Below the pieces are notes generated by a model. That model saw only the letters and a program-made list of their open reading frames with translations. It was not told where the DNA came from and did no database searches. From assembly GCF_022829295.1 (NCBI RefSeq), contig NZ_JAKSYH010000179.1:59204-123203 (forward strand): a stretch of 64,000 nucleotides of DNA, in the 5' to 3' direction. Below, in pieces: positions 51,434-60,291 of the stretch (the stretch's first letter is position 1; each line of letters starts with the position of its first letter). A program made the translations under genes and the position numbers. Source of the stretch: Methylobacterium sp. J-088. GTDB taxonomy: Bacteria; Pseudomonadota; Alphaproteobacteria; Rhizobiales; Beijerinckiaceae.

Positions 51434-52516
51434 TTAGCCCGTGAGGCCGCCCACGAGGCTCGGCACATCCAACGGCCGGAACCCGTAATGGTCGAGCCAT
51501 CGGACATCCGCCTCGAAGAACGGGCGCAGGTCCGGCATCCCATATTTGAGCATGGCGATGCGATCGATGCCGACCCCGAAGGCGAAGCCCTGGACGACGT
51601 CTGGATCGAGTCCGCAATTGCGCAGCACGTTCGGGTGGACCATCCCGCAGCCTAGGATTTCCAGCCAGTCGTCGCCCTCACCGAAGCGGATTTCGCCGCC
51701 CTTGCGCGAGCACTGGATGTCCACTTCCGCGGACGGCTCGGTGAACGGGAAGAAGGACGGCCGGAAGCGCATCTTGACGCCCTCGACCTCAAAGAACGCC
51801 TTGCAGAATTCCTCCAGCACCCATTTCAGGTTGGCGATGTTGGCGCTAGTGTCGATCACCAGCCCCTCAACCTGATGGAACATTGGCGTGTGGGTCTGGT
51901 CGGAATCGTGCCGGTAGGTCCGGCCCGGAATGATCACCCGGATCGGCGGCGTTCGCGCCCGCATCGTCCGGATCTGAACCGGCGAGGTGTGAGTGCGCAG
52001 CACCTTGCGCTTCCCGTCGCGGTCCGGCGCCAGGAAGAAGGTGTCGTGCATCTCCCGGGCCGGGTGGCCGGGCGGGAAGTTAAGGGCGGTAAAGTTGAGC
52101 TCGTCGGTCTCGATGTCGGGCCCTTCGGCCACCGCGAAGCCCATATCGGCGAAGATCGCGGTGATCTCGTCGATGACTTGCGAGATCGGATGGATCCGTC
52201 CGCGTACCTCCGGCGCCTCGCGAGCCGGCAGGGTCACGTCGATCCGCTCGGAGGCAAGACGGGCCTCCAGGGCGGCTTCGGCGAGTTCGGTCTTGCGCGC
52301 AGTAACGGCGCCCTGCACCCGATCGCGCAGGCCGTTGATCAGGGGTCCGCGCTCCTTGCGCTCCTCCGGGGTCATGCTGCCCAAAGTCTTCAGCAGGTCG
52401 GAGATGCTGCCCTTCTTGCCGAGCGCGGAAACGCGCACCGCGTCGAGGGCCGCCTCGTCGGCGGCCGTCGATACCTGGGTTAGGAGGTCGCGTTCGAGGG
52501 TGTCGAGATCGGTCAT
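51434..52516 (-). CDS. pheS: phenylalanyl-tRNA synthetase alpha subunit
   Basis: 360 aa. Class II catalytic core: LNFPPGHPAREMHDTFFLAP (motif 1 region), RTHTSPVQIRTMRARTPPIR, YRHDSDQTHTPMFHQVEGLV (motif 2), and GFAFGVGIDRIAMLKYGMPD (motif 3). N-terminal coiled-coil arm binds tRNA. Start ATG 52516; an ATG three codons upstream is possible. A terminator-like hairpin lies between rplT and this gene. Confidence 0.96.
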   Translation of the reverse strand: MTDLDTLERDLLTQVSTAADEAALDAVRVSALGKKGSISDLLKTLGSMTPEERKERGPLINGLRDRVQGAVTARKTELAEAALEARLASERIDVTLPAREAPEVRGRIHPISQVIDEITAIFADMGFAVAEGPDIETDELNFTALNFPPGHPAREMHDTFFLAPDRDGKRKVLRTHTSPVQIRTMRARTPPIRVIIPGRTYRHDSDQTHTPMFHQVEGLVIDTSANIANLKWVLEEFCKAFFEVEGVKMRFRPSFFPFTEPSAEVDIQCSRKGGEIRFGEGDDWLEILGCGMVHPNVLRNCGLDPDVVQGFAFGVGIDRIAMLKYGMPDLRPFFEADVRWLDHYGFRPLDVPSLVGGLTG

Positions 52517-52611
52517 CGCAGTCATCGAACTGGGTTGGAAAGGCGCCGTCGCGGGTGCTGTCGCGCGTTGTGCGCCCGGGCGCAAGCACCGGACGGACCC
52601 TTGAAAACGAC

Positions 52612-52643
52612 GAAGGCGCGGCCCCCGGGGGAACCGCGCCTTC
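52612..52643 (-). terminator. terminator or attenuator between rplT and pheS
   Basis: 10-bp perfect stem (52612-52621 with 52634-52643) with a 12-nt loop. On the minus strand it is followed by CGTCGTTTTC. It lies 25 nt after the rplT stop and about 100 nt before the pheS start, so it could end the rpmI-rplT transcript or tune pheST. Confidence 0.65.
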
Positions 52644-52667
52644 CGTGCGTCTCGCCGTGGGCCCGGA

Positions 52668-53045
52668 TCAGGCGGCCTTGGCGGTGGTCTGGGGCAGCGC
52701 GGCCTTGGCCTTCTCGACCACGGCGGCAAAGCTCGCCGGCTCGTGGATCGCCAGTTCCGACAGTGCCTTGCGGTCGACGATGATGCCCGACTTCGACAGA
52801 CCGTCGATGAAGCGCGAATAGGTCAGTCCATGCTCGCGGACCGCCGCGTTGAGGCGCTGGATCCAGAGCGCGCGGAACGTGCGCTTCTTGTTCTTGCGGT
52901 CGCGGTAGGCATACTGCATGCCCTTTTCGACCGCCTGCTTGGCGATGCGGATCGTATTCTTGCGCCGGCCGTAATAGCCCTTGGCGGCCTTCAGAACTTT
53001 CTTGTGCTTCGCGTGACTGGTCACGCCGCGTTTGACGCGGGCCAT
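52668..53045 (-). CDS. rplT: 50S ribosomal protein L20
   Basis: 125 aa. MARVKRGVTSHAKHKKVLKA, then AKGYYGRRKNTIRIAKQAVE and LWIQRLNAAVREHGLTYSRF are the L20 signature. Binds 23S rRNA early in assembly. Second gene of rpmI-rplT, 50 nt after rpmI. Confidence 0.98.
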   Translation of the reverse strand: MARVKRGVTSHAKHKKVLKAAKGYYGRRKNTIRIAKQAVEKGMQYAYRDRKNKKRTFRALWIQRLNAAVREHGLTYSRFIDGLSKSGIIVDRKALSELAIHEPASFAAVVEKAKAALPQTTAKAA

Positions 53046-53095
53046 CGGTTATCTCCTGGATTCGACGAAAGACAGTGGCAACGGGTGTTGAAGGC

Positions 53096-53299
53096 TTACC
53101 GCGCGTTCGGCAGGAAGTACTTCTTCACGTTGGCGGCATCACCCTCGAACATCGTCGTGGTGCCGCGCAGGTTGCGGATCTGCTTAGTCGTCCGCTTGAT
53201 CATCCCGTGGCGCTTGCCGGCCTGGGCGTACATCACCTTGCCGGTGCCGGTGATCTTGAAGCGCTTCTTAGCGCCGGATTTGGTCTTCAACTTGGGCAT
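53096..53299 (-). CDS. rpmI: 50S ribosomal protein L35
   Basis: 67 aa from ATG 53299. MPKLKTKSGAKKRFKITGTG, then KRHGMIKRTTKQIRNLRGTT, full length. The longer frame to 53386 is not family-like. First gene of the rpmI-rplT unit; its usual upstream partner infC is not adjacent here. Confidence 0.98.
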   Translation of the reverse strand: MPKLKTKSGAKKRFKITGTGKVMYAQAGKRHGMIKRTTKQIRNLRGTTTMFEGDAANVKKYFLPNAR

Positions 53300-53725
53300 T
53301 TGGCTCTCCGTTGCGCGAATATTCCCGGAGCCGACCCGTGAAGGTCGGATGAGGATCGCGCGTTGATGCTTCTGATGGAGCAGCACGAGCCGCCACGGCA
53401 GCCCTATCGGCCGGGCGGTTCGACGCGGGGCGGCTTATGACAGAAAGTTGACGCGGCGGCAACGTTTGGGCTGCAGGGCGGATCGGGTGAAATTGCCGGC
53501 CACGGACCTATGACGGCGGAACGGTCCTGCCCCGAGGCTGTTTCGGTGCAGCCTGAAAGCAGTGGTGATTCGGAGGAATTCGGGGACAGCGAGCGCACCG
53601 CACAAAACGGTGCGCGACACCGGGGTCGCCAGGAACCATAACCTTAGCCGTCAGTTTCATTCATGTCCCGCTCAGGCCGGCAGGGTTAGACCCCCCGTCA
53701 AATTCGGCCAACTAGGAGACACTCC
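53300..53725. other. intergenic region between rpmI and glycosyltransferase gene
   Basis: About 425 bases, divergent promoters expected, no credible gene. A small hairpin (CCGACC 53331-53336 with GGTCGG 53343-53348) lies in the rpmI leader. TAGGAG at 53713 is the ribosome site of the next gene. Confidence 0.5.
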
Positions 53726-54856
53726 GTGCGCATTGCCCAGATCGCTCCGTTGTCGGAGGCCGTTCCTCCGAAGTTCTACGGCGGCACCGAGCGCGTCGTC
53801 AGCTGGATTACGGAGGAACTGGTCCGCCAGGGCCACGAAGTCACGCTGTTCGCCAGCGGCGACTCCGATACGTCTGCCAAACTCGCGTCTTGCACCCCAG
53901 AAGGCCTGCGCCTGTTGGGCTACCGCGATCACACCGCCAGCCACTTGGCAATGCTGCATCAGGTGCACCGCCGCGCCCACGAATTCGATATCCTGCACTT
54001 CCATATCGACCTGCTGCAGTACCCGATGTTCGAGGACTTGAACCACAAGTGCCTCACAACGATGCACGGCCGTCTGGACGTGCCGGATTTCATGCCGGTT
54101 TACCGCACTTTCACCGGCATGCCGCTGGTCTCGATCTCCGACAACCAGCGTCTGCCCATGCCGCCGACCTCGAACTGGCTGGCGACGATCCATCACGGCC
54201 TGCCGGCCCAGAACTGCCCGTATACCCCCGAGACCAAGGGCGGTTACCTCGCGTTCCTCGGCCGGATCTCGCCCGAGAAGCGGCCCGACCGCGCCATCGA
54301 GATGGCGATCCGCTCCGGCACGCCGCTCAAGATCGCCGCGAAGGTCGACAAGGCTGATCAGGATTACTGGAACGAGAAGATCGAGCCGATGATCCACCAC
54401 CCGCTGGTGGAGTTCATCGGTGAGATCAATGAGGAGCAGAAAAAGGATTTCCTCGGCAACGCCCTGGCGCTCGCCTTCCCGATCGATTGGCCGGAGCCGT
54501 TCGGCCTGGTAATGATCGAGGCGATGTCGGCCGGCACGCCGGTGATCGCCTTCCGGAACGGCTCGGTGCCGGAGGTGATCAAGGACGGTGTGAGCGGCGT
54601 GCTCTGCGAGACTATGGACGATGCCGTCGCCGCGGTGGCCAAGGTGAAAACCATGAGCCGCGCTGGTGTGCGCCGCCACTTCGAGGGCAACTTCACCGCC
54701 GAGTGCATGGTCAAGAAATACGTTGCTGCTTACGAGGAACTGCTCAGCCGCGGTGCCGATGTGATCAAGCTGCCGAGCTCGAGCTTCAAGCCGCAATACG
54801 GTGAGCTGAACGGCTCTGCCCGTCCGGCGATTCCCGTCGCTGCCATGCCGGCGTAA
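53726..54856 (+). CDS. glycosyltransferase family 4
   Basis: 376 aa from GTG 53726, TAGGAGAC 6 nt upstream. MRIAQIAPLSEAVPPKFYGG, then GTERVVSWITEELVRQGHEV (N-terminal GT-B domain); YLAFLGRISPEKRPDRAIEM and PFGLVMIEAMSAGTPVIAFR (C-terminal donor-binding domain with E-x7-E-like motif). Motifs resemble trehalose/glucan-type GT4 enzymes. It precedes a glycosidase gene by about 150 nt; they may act on the same glucan or disaccharide. Confidence 0.9.
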   Translation: MRIAQIAPLSEAVPPKFYGGTERVVSWITEELVRQGHEVTLFASGDSDTSAKLASCTPEGLRLLGYRDHTASHLAMLHQVHRRAHEFDILHFHIDLLQYPMFEDLNHKCLTTMHGRLDVPDFMPVYRTFTGMPLVSISDNQRLPMPPTSNWLATIHHGLPAQNCPYTPETKGGYLAFLGRISPEKRPDRAIEMAIRSGTPLKIAAKVDKADQDYWNEKIEPMIHHPLVEFIGEINEEQKKDFLGNALALAFPIDWPEPFGLVMIEAMSAGTPVIAFRNGSVPEVIKDGVSGVLCETMDDAVAAVAKVKTMSRAGVRRHFEGNFTAECMVKKYVAAYEELLSRGADVIKLPSSSFKPQYGELNGSARPAIPVAAMPA

Positions 54857-54932
54857 TCATCGGCACCGGGCTTGCAAGACGGGCCTGGATTGGCCGAACG
54901 TCTTAAAGGCGACTCATCCATCAGGTGAACAA

Positions 54933-54964
54933 GGGCCGCGGCATCAGCATCGATGCGGCGGCCC
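54933..54964. terminator. inverted repeat between glycosyltransferase and glycosidase genes
   Basis: GGGCCGC-G-GCATC (54933-54945) pairs with GATGC-G-GCGGCCC (54952-54964): 12 pairs with one G-G mismatch and a 6-nt loop. No T-run follows, so termination is uncertain; a leader structure of the glycosidase mRNA is possible. Confidence 0.4.
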
Positions 54965-55003
54965 TCTCGATTCGTACCCTCACAGCACCCGGAGATGCCC
55001 TGC

Positions 55004-57361
55004 ATGGCGGACAACACGGCAGCGGCCCAAGAGGCTTTGAGTCATGGGGCGACGACCCGGAATGCGGCCGCCGGCCCAGGTTTCGCGCACGGTTTCCAAG
55101 ACGCGGACGACGTGCTGCCGCCCTACCACATTGAGGCGCAGACCTCCCTGGTGGAGCGGCCGCTCCGATCGCTGAAGTTCGGTGAGGCGTTCGGGGTTCT
55201 GGACTCCTACGGCGATATCGGTGTTCAGCCGGGACCCGAGGGCCTGTATTTCCAAGACACGCGCTACCTGTCCCGCCTGGAAGTGACCGTCGAGGGACAG
55301 CGCCCGCTGATGCTCTCCTCTGTGATGCAGGACGATAATGGCGCGCTCAGCGTCGACATGACGACGCCCGACATCCGCATCGACGCGCACGACGAGACCT
55401 CGATCCCCCGCGAGACGATCGCGATCGAGCGCACCAAGTTCCTGTTCCGCGGCGCCTGCTACGACCGGATCGGCCTGCGCTCCTTCGATTCGAAGCACCG
55501 CCGCCTGCGGATCGCCGTGATTTTCGACGCGGATTTCCGCGACCTGTTCGAGGTGCGCGGCACCGACCGCAAGGAGCGCGGCAAGCGCGGCGTGCTGGTG
55601 GCGAGCGATCGGGAAGTCCAGTTCCGCTATGTCGGCCTGGACGAGATCGTGCGGACCACCGCTCTGCATTTTGGCCCGAAGCCGGACCTGATCGAGCCGG
55701 GCCGCGTGGCCTTCGACGTGTCGCTGCCTCCGGAGGGCAAGGTTTCGCTGTTTATTCGCGTGACCTTCGAGGCGCACCGGGCCTTCACCAAGCCGCCGAC
55801 CGACACGATGGTCGGCGAGGATGCGGCCGCCAAGCTGACGCTCGCGGCTAATGCCGGCGGCGCCCGGCGGGAACCGAAGGATCTCGGCGAGGGGATGATC
55901 TTCGCCCGCGCCTACCGGGATTCGCGCCGCGACCTGCGGACGCTGACGGCCGGGATCACAACGATCATCTCGTCGAACGACCAATTTAACGAAGGCCTCT
56001 GCCGGGCGACGGCCGACCTCTACATGCTGGCGAGCCGCACGCCGGAGGGGATCTACCCCTTCGCGGGCATCCCCTGGTACTCCACGGTGTTCGGCCGCGA
56101 TGGCATCATCACGGCGATGATGGCGCTCTGGATCGACCCGAAGTTCGCCCGGGGTGTGCTGCGCTACCTCGCCTCGACGCAGGCTAGGGCGGTCGATCCT
56201 GCTGCCGATGCCCAGCCCGGCAAGGTGCTGCACGAGACGCGTCGCGGCGAGATGGCGATGCTCGGAGAGGTGCCGTTTCGGCACTATTACGGAACGATCG
56301 ACGGCACGCCACTCTTCGTGATGCTGGCTTGGGAATACTACGCTGTCACAGGCGACCTCGAGACCGTGCGGGCGATCTGGCCGGCGCTGGAACTCGCCCT
56401 CGACTGGATGGACCAATACGGCGACCGGGACGGCGACGGCTTCGTCGAATACGCCCGCGACACCGACAAGGGTCTGGAGAACCAGGGCTGGAAGGACAGC
56501 CACGATTCGATCTTCCATACGGACGGTCAACTCGCCAAGGGGCCGATCGCGCTCTGCGAGGTGCAGGGCTACGTCTATGCGGCCAAGCATGGCATGGCGA
56601 AGCTCGCGGCGCTGCTCGGGCACGATCCGCTGGCCGAGCGCCTGACCCAGGAGGCCACAATCCTGCGCGAAAAATTCGACGCGGCGTTCTGGAACGAGGA
56701 GATTGGCACCTACGCGCTCGCCCTCGACGGTGAGAAAAAGCAATGTGCCGTGCGCTCTTCCAATGCCGGCCACGCCCTGTTCACGGGAATCGCTAAGCCG
56801 GAGCGTGCCGAGCGGGTCGCCGAGACCCTGCTGGGCAAGGACGGGTTCAACGGCTGGGGTGTGCGTACGATCGCCAAGGGCGAGGCGCGCTACAACCCGA
56901 TGTCGTACCACAACGGCTCGATCTGGCCGCACGACAACGCGCTCATCGCGATGGGTCTCGCGCGCTACGATCGGAAGCACGAGGCGGCGCGCATCTTCCA
57001 GGGGATGTTCGACACCTCACTCTACCAGGACCAGAAGCGGCTGCCGGAGCTGTTCTGTGGCTTCATGCGGCGCAAGCAGCGCGGGCCGGTCTCGTACCCC
57101 GTGGCCTGCAGCCCGCAGGCCTGGGCTGCAGCGGCGCCCTTCGCGTTCCTGGCCGCGTGCCTCGGGCTCGAACTCGACCATGCCGGTAACAGCGTCCGGT
57201 TGAAGAACCCGATTCTGCCGGGCTTCCTCGACGGGGTAACGCTCTACAACGTTCGGCTCGGCCAATCGCATCTCGATATCCGGTTCCAGCGCTACGACGA
57301 CGACGTCACCGTCTCGGTGCAGCGCCGCCACGGCGACGTGCAGGTGGTGGTCACCAAGTAG
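55004..57361 (+). CDS. amylo-alpha-1,6-glucosidase family protein (glycogen debranching-like)
   Basis: 785 aa from ATG 55004, GGAG 9 nt upstream. N-terminal DUF-like domain beginning EAFGVLDSYGDIGVQPGPEG, then the (alpha/alpha)6 glycosidase domain: AGIPWYSTVFGRDGIITAMM (acid residues), YGDRDGDGFVEYARDTDKGL with NQGWKDSHDSI, and YNPMSYHNGSIWPHDNALIA, the catalytic loops of GH63/GH133-like enzymes. Likely cytoplasmic hydrolase of alpha-glucans. Neighbours a GT4 gene. An ATG three codons upstream is an alternative start. Confidence 0.9.
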   Translation: MADNTAAAQEALSHGATTRNAAAGPGFAHGFQDADDVLPPYHIEAQTSLVERPLRSLKFGEAFGVLDSYGDIGVQPGPEGLYFQDTRYLSRLEVTVEGQRPLMLSSVMQDDNGALSVDMTTPDIRIDAHDETSIPRETIAIERTKFLFRGACYDRIGLRSFDSKHRRLRIAVIFDADFRDLFEVRGTDRKERGKRGVLVASDREVQFRYVGLDEIVRTTALHFGPKPDLIEPGRVAFDVSLPPEGKVSLFIRVTFEAHRAFTKPPTDTMVGEDAAAKLTLAANAGGARREPKDLGEGMIFARAYRDSRRDLRTLTAGITTIISSNDQFNEGLCRATADLYMLASRTPEGIYPFAGIPWYSTVFGRDGIITAMMALWIDPKFARGVLRYLASTQARAVDPAADAQPGKVLHETRRGEMAMLGEVPFRHYYGTIDGTPLFVMLAWEYYAVTGDLETVRAIWPALELALDWMDQYGDRDGDGFVEYARDTDKGLENQGWKDSHDSIFHTDGQLAKGPIALCEVQGYVYAAKHGMAKLAALLGHDPLAERLTQEATILREKFDAAFWNEEIGTYALALDGEKKQCAVRSSNAGHALFTGIAKPERAERVAETLLGKDGFNGWGVRTIAKGEARYNPMSYHNGSIWPHDNALIAMGLARYDRKHEAARIFQGMFDTSLYQDQKRLPELFCGFMRRKQRGPVSYPVACSPQAWAAAAPFAFLAACLGLELDHAGNSVRLKNPILPGFLDGVTLYNVRLGQSHLDIRFQRYDDDVTVSVQRRHGDVQVVVTK

Positions 57362-57378
57362 CGGGACTCCCCCTCGCG

Positions 57379-57400
57379 GCCCGCTTCGGGGTAAGCGGGC
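57379..57400. terminator. hairpin between glycosidase and dapE
   Basis: GCCCGCTT (57379-57386) and AAGCGGGC (57393-57400), perfect 8-bp stem with 6-nt loop, 18 nt after the glycosidase stop. No T-run; weak or Rho-assisted terminator. Confidence 0.45.
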
Positions 57401-57433
57401 TGCGAAGGCGCTTTCCGCCGCCGAGGACGCTCC

Positions 57434-58612
57434 ATGCCGGCAGAGCACGATGCCCCGCACCCCGCTCTGCGCCTCGCGCAAGCCCTGATCCGCTGCCCCT
57501 CCGTCACCCCGGAGGATCGCGGCGCCCTCGACGTGGTCGCGGATGCGCTCGGGCTGGTGGGTTTTACCATCGAGCGGCCGGTCTTCGCCGAGTCCGGCTA
57601 TCCCGACACGCCGAACCTGTTCGCGCGTATCGGGACGCGTGGCCCCTGCCTGGTCTTCGCTGGCCACACCGATGTCGTGCCGGAGGGGGAGGGGGCCTGG
57701 CGACACGGCCCCTTCGACGGCGCGGTGGCCGACGGGATGCTGTACGGCCGCGGAGCCGCTGATATGAAGGGTGGCATCGCGTGCATGCTTGCCGCGACCC
57801 TGGCCTTCCTGGGACGCCGAGGCGCCGACTTCTCCGGGTCCATCGCCTTCCTGATCACCGGCGACGAGGAGGGGCCGGCGGTCAACGGCACCGTAAAGCT
57901 ACTCAACTGGGCGCGCACGCGCGGCGAGCGCTTCGATCATTGCGTGCTCGGCGAGCCGACCAATCCGGGCCGGCTGGGCGAGATGATCAAGATCGGCCGC
58001 CGGGGCTCGCTCACCGGCAAGCTCACGGTGCTCGGCCGACAGGGCCACGTCGCCTATCCACACAAGGCCAAGAATCCAATTCCGGGACTCCTGCGCCTCG
58101 CCTCGGCGCTGATTGCGGAGCCGCTCGACCGGGGCACGGCGCATTTCGACGCCTCGAATCTTGAATTCACGACGATCGATGTCGGCAACCCTGCGACCAA
58201 CGTGATCCCGGCGACCGCCCGGGCGACGTTCAACGTGCGCTTCAATGACGACTGGACGGCCGAGAGCCTGGGTGGCGAGGTCCGCCGACGGCTGGAGCAG
58301 GCGGCCGGGAACGCGGTGCACTTCACCCTCGATCTTCAGCCTTCGAACGCGCCTGCGTTCCTGACGCAGCCTGACGCCTTCGTGGATCTGGTCTCCGCGG
58401 CGATCCAGGCCGAGACCGGCCTGACACCGATCCTGTCGACCACGGGCGGTACCTCGGATGCCCGCTTCATCAAGGATGCCTGCCCGGTGATCGAGTTCGG
58501 CCTCGTGGGCGAGACCATGCACCAGACCGACGAGTGCGTAGCCGTCGCCGATCTGGAACGGCTGACGGCGATCTACGAGCGGGTTCTGGAGGCTTATTTT
58601 TCGAACTCGTAG
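57434..58612 (+). CDS. dapE: succinyl-diaminopimelate desuccinylase
   Basis: 392 aa. M20 metallopeptidase: LALRLAQALIRCPSVTPEDR-like start, metal ligand in FAGHTDVVPEG, bridging Asp in GRGAADMKGGIACM, catalytic and metal Glu in LITGDEEGPAVNG, later ligands in TNPGRLGEMIKIGRRG and GLVGETMHQTDE. Makes LL-diaminopimelate for lysine and peptidoglycan. The final 19 nt overlap the convergent truA gene. Confidence 0.94.
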   Translation: MPAEHDAPHPALRLAQALIRCPSVTPEDRGALDVVADALGLVGFTIERPVFAESGYPDTPNLFARIGTRGPCLVFAGHTDVVPEGEGAWRHGPFDGAVADGMLYGRGAADMKGGIACMLAATLAFLGRRGADFSGSIAFLITGDEEGPAVNGTVKLLNWARTRGERFDHCVLGEPTNPGRLGEMIKIGRRGSLTGKLTVLGRQGHVAYPHKAKNPIPGLLRLASALIAEPLDRGTAHFDASNLEFTTIDVGNPATNVIPATARATFNVRFNDDWTAESLGGEVRRRLEQAAGNAVHFTLDLQPSNAPAFLTQPDAFVDLVSAAIQAETGLTPILSTTGGTSDARFIKDACPVIEFGLVGETMHQTDECVAVADLERLTAIYERVLEAYFSNS

Positions 58613-59355
58613 TCTACCCCCACGAACGTCAGCCCCGCGGCCGGCGCCAGGGGCCCACACCGGCGCTTGTCGCCGGTCGCCAGGATGTCGGCGACATCGT
58701 CGGCCGAGAGCCGCCCGCAGCCGGCGAGCATCAGCGTACCGACCATCGCGCGCACCTGATGGTGCAGGAAGGAGCGCGCCGCGGTCGCCACGACGATCTC
58801 TTCGTGCAGCGCCATCGGTACATGGGCGACGTCGAGCTGCTCCAGCGTGCGCATTGGGCTCTTGGCCTGGCATTCGGCGGCCCGGAAAGCCGAGAAGTCG
58901 TGGTGGCCGACGAGGCGCTGAGCCGCCGCGCGCATCAAATCCGCGTCCAGCCTCCAAGGCACCTGCCAGACCCGGTCCCGCGTGAGCGCTGCCGGGCTGC
59001 GCCGGTTGAGGATCCGGTAGCGATAGTGGCGCCGGATCGCCGAGTGGCGGGCATCGAAGCTCTCCGGCACGATCTCGGCCGAAAGCACGGCAACCGGCTG
59101 CGGCCGGAGATGCGCATTGACGGCGTCGCGGACGGTGTCGGTCCGCCACGCCTTGGCGAGGTCGAGATGGGCAACCTGATGGATCGCATGAACGCCCGCA
59201 TCGGTTCGTCCGGCGCAGGTCGACCGAACATCCTCGCCCGAGAAGCGCAGCACGGCGGCCTCGATGGCCGCCTGCACCGTGGGTTCATCGGCCTGCCGCT
59301 GCCACCCGCAGAACGGGCCACCATCGTATTCGATGACAAGCTTGTAGCGGGGCAT
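58594..59355 (-). CDS. truA: tRNA pseudouridine(38-40) synthase TruA
   Basis: 253 aa. MPRYKLVIEYDGGPFCGWQR start, catalytic Asp in STCAGRTDAGVHAIHQVAH, RHYRYRILNRRSPAAL and FRAAECQAKSPMRTLEQLDV. Complete. Start overlaps the fmt stop by 1 nt; def-fmt-truA form one operon (def upstream). Confidence 0.95.
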   Translation of the reverse strand: MPRYKLVIEYDGGPFCGWQRQADEPTVQAAIEAAVLRFSGEDVRSTCAGRTDAGVHAIHQVAHLDLAKAWRTDTVRDAVNAHLRPQPVAVLSAEIVPESFDARHSAIRRHYRYRILNRRSPAALTRDRVWQVPWRLDADLMRAAAQRLVGHHDFSAFRAAECQAKSPMRTLEQLDVAHVPMALHEEIVVATAARSFLHHQVRAMVGTLMLAGCGRLSADDVADILATGDKRRCGPLAPAAGLTFVGVDYEFEK

Positions 59356-60284
59356 CAGCCGAGGAAGGCCCCGGGCGTCAGCCGGGCACCGCGGACGAAC
59401 TCGGCCCCACTCGCACTGCCACCCTTGCCGGCCCGGCGCAGCTCTGTCAGACGCACAGCCCCCGTCCCGCAGGTGACGGCTCCCTCGGCGTCCAGCAGCG
59501 TCCCCGCTGCGCCCGATCCGACACTGGCCAACGCGCGCAAAACCTTCACCCGCTCCGGGCCCTTGCCGAGATCCAATTCGAAGAAGGCGCCGGGGAAGGG
59601 CGACAGGCCGTTGATCTGGTTGGCGACTTCGGCGGCCGGGCGAGACCAGTCGATCCGTGCCTCGGCGTTGGTGATCTTATGGGCGTAGACGACACCCGCG
59701 TCCGGCTGCGGCGTGAAGGTGAGCGCCCCCTGATCGAGAAGGCCCAGGGCGCGGGCCATCAGGTCGGCGCCGACCGGCATCAGCGCGTCGTGTAGTTCGC
59801 CCGCTGTCATGCCGGGGGTGATCGCGACCCGTGCCTCCAGGGCGACCGGCCCGGTATCGAGCCCGGCTTCCATCCGCATCACGCCGACACCGCTCTCGGC
59901 ATCCCCCGCCATTACCGCACGCTGGATCGGCGCAGCCCCGCGCCAGCGCGGCAGCAGGGAGCCGTGCAGGTTCAGGCAGCCGTGCTTCGGCGCGTCGAGG
60001 ATCGCCTGCGGCAACAGCATCCCGTAGGCCACCACCACCGCGACCTCGGCCCCATGCGCGGCGAACGTCTCCGCGGCCTCCGGCGCGCGCAGGGTGGGGG
60101 GCGTCAGAACCGGCACGCCAAGCTGTTCGGCCAGCGCGTGGACCGGGGAGGGGCGCAGGCTCATGCCGCGGCCGGCCTTGGCGGGGGCACGGGTATAGAC
60201 GGCCGCGATGGTGTGGCCGTCCTGAGCGAGCCTGGCCAGCGTCGGCACCGCGAAGTCCGGGGTGCCCATGAATACGATGCGCAT
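59355..60284 (-). CDS. fmt: methionyl-tRNA formyltransferase
   Basis: 309 aa. MRIVFMGTPDFAVPTLARLA start, NLHGSLLPRWRGAAPIQRAV with catalytic Asn/His, and MRMEAGLDTGPVALEA. The C-terminal OB-like domain follows (GTGAVRLTELRRAGKGG). Formylates initiator Met-tRNA. Gap of 7 nt after def, 1-nt overlap with truA. Confidence 0.96.
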   Translation of the reverse strand: MRIVFMGTPDFAVPTLARLAQDGHTIAAVYTRAPAKAGRGMSLRPSPVHALAEQLGVPVLTPPTLRAPEAAETFAAHGAEVAVVVAYGMLLPQAILDAPKHGCLNLHGSLLPRWRGAAPIQRAVMAGDAESGVGVMRMEAGLDTGPVALEARVAITPGMTAGELHDALMPVGADLMARALGLLDQGALTFTPQPDAGVVYAHKITNAEARIDWSRPAAEVANQINGLSPFPGAFFELDLGKGPERVKVLRALASVGSGAAGTLLDAEGAVTCGTGAVRLTELRRAGKGGSASGAEFVRGARLTPGAFLG

Positions 60285-60291
60285 GGCCGGC

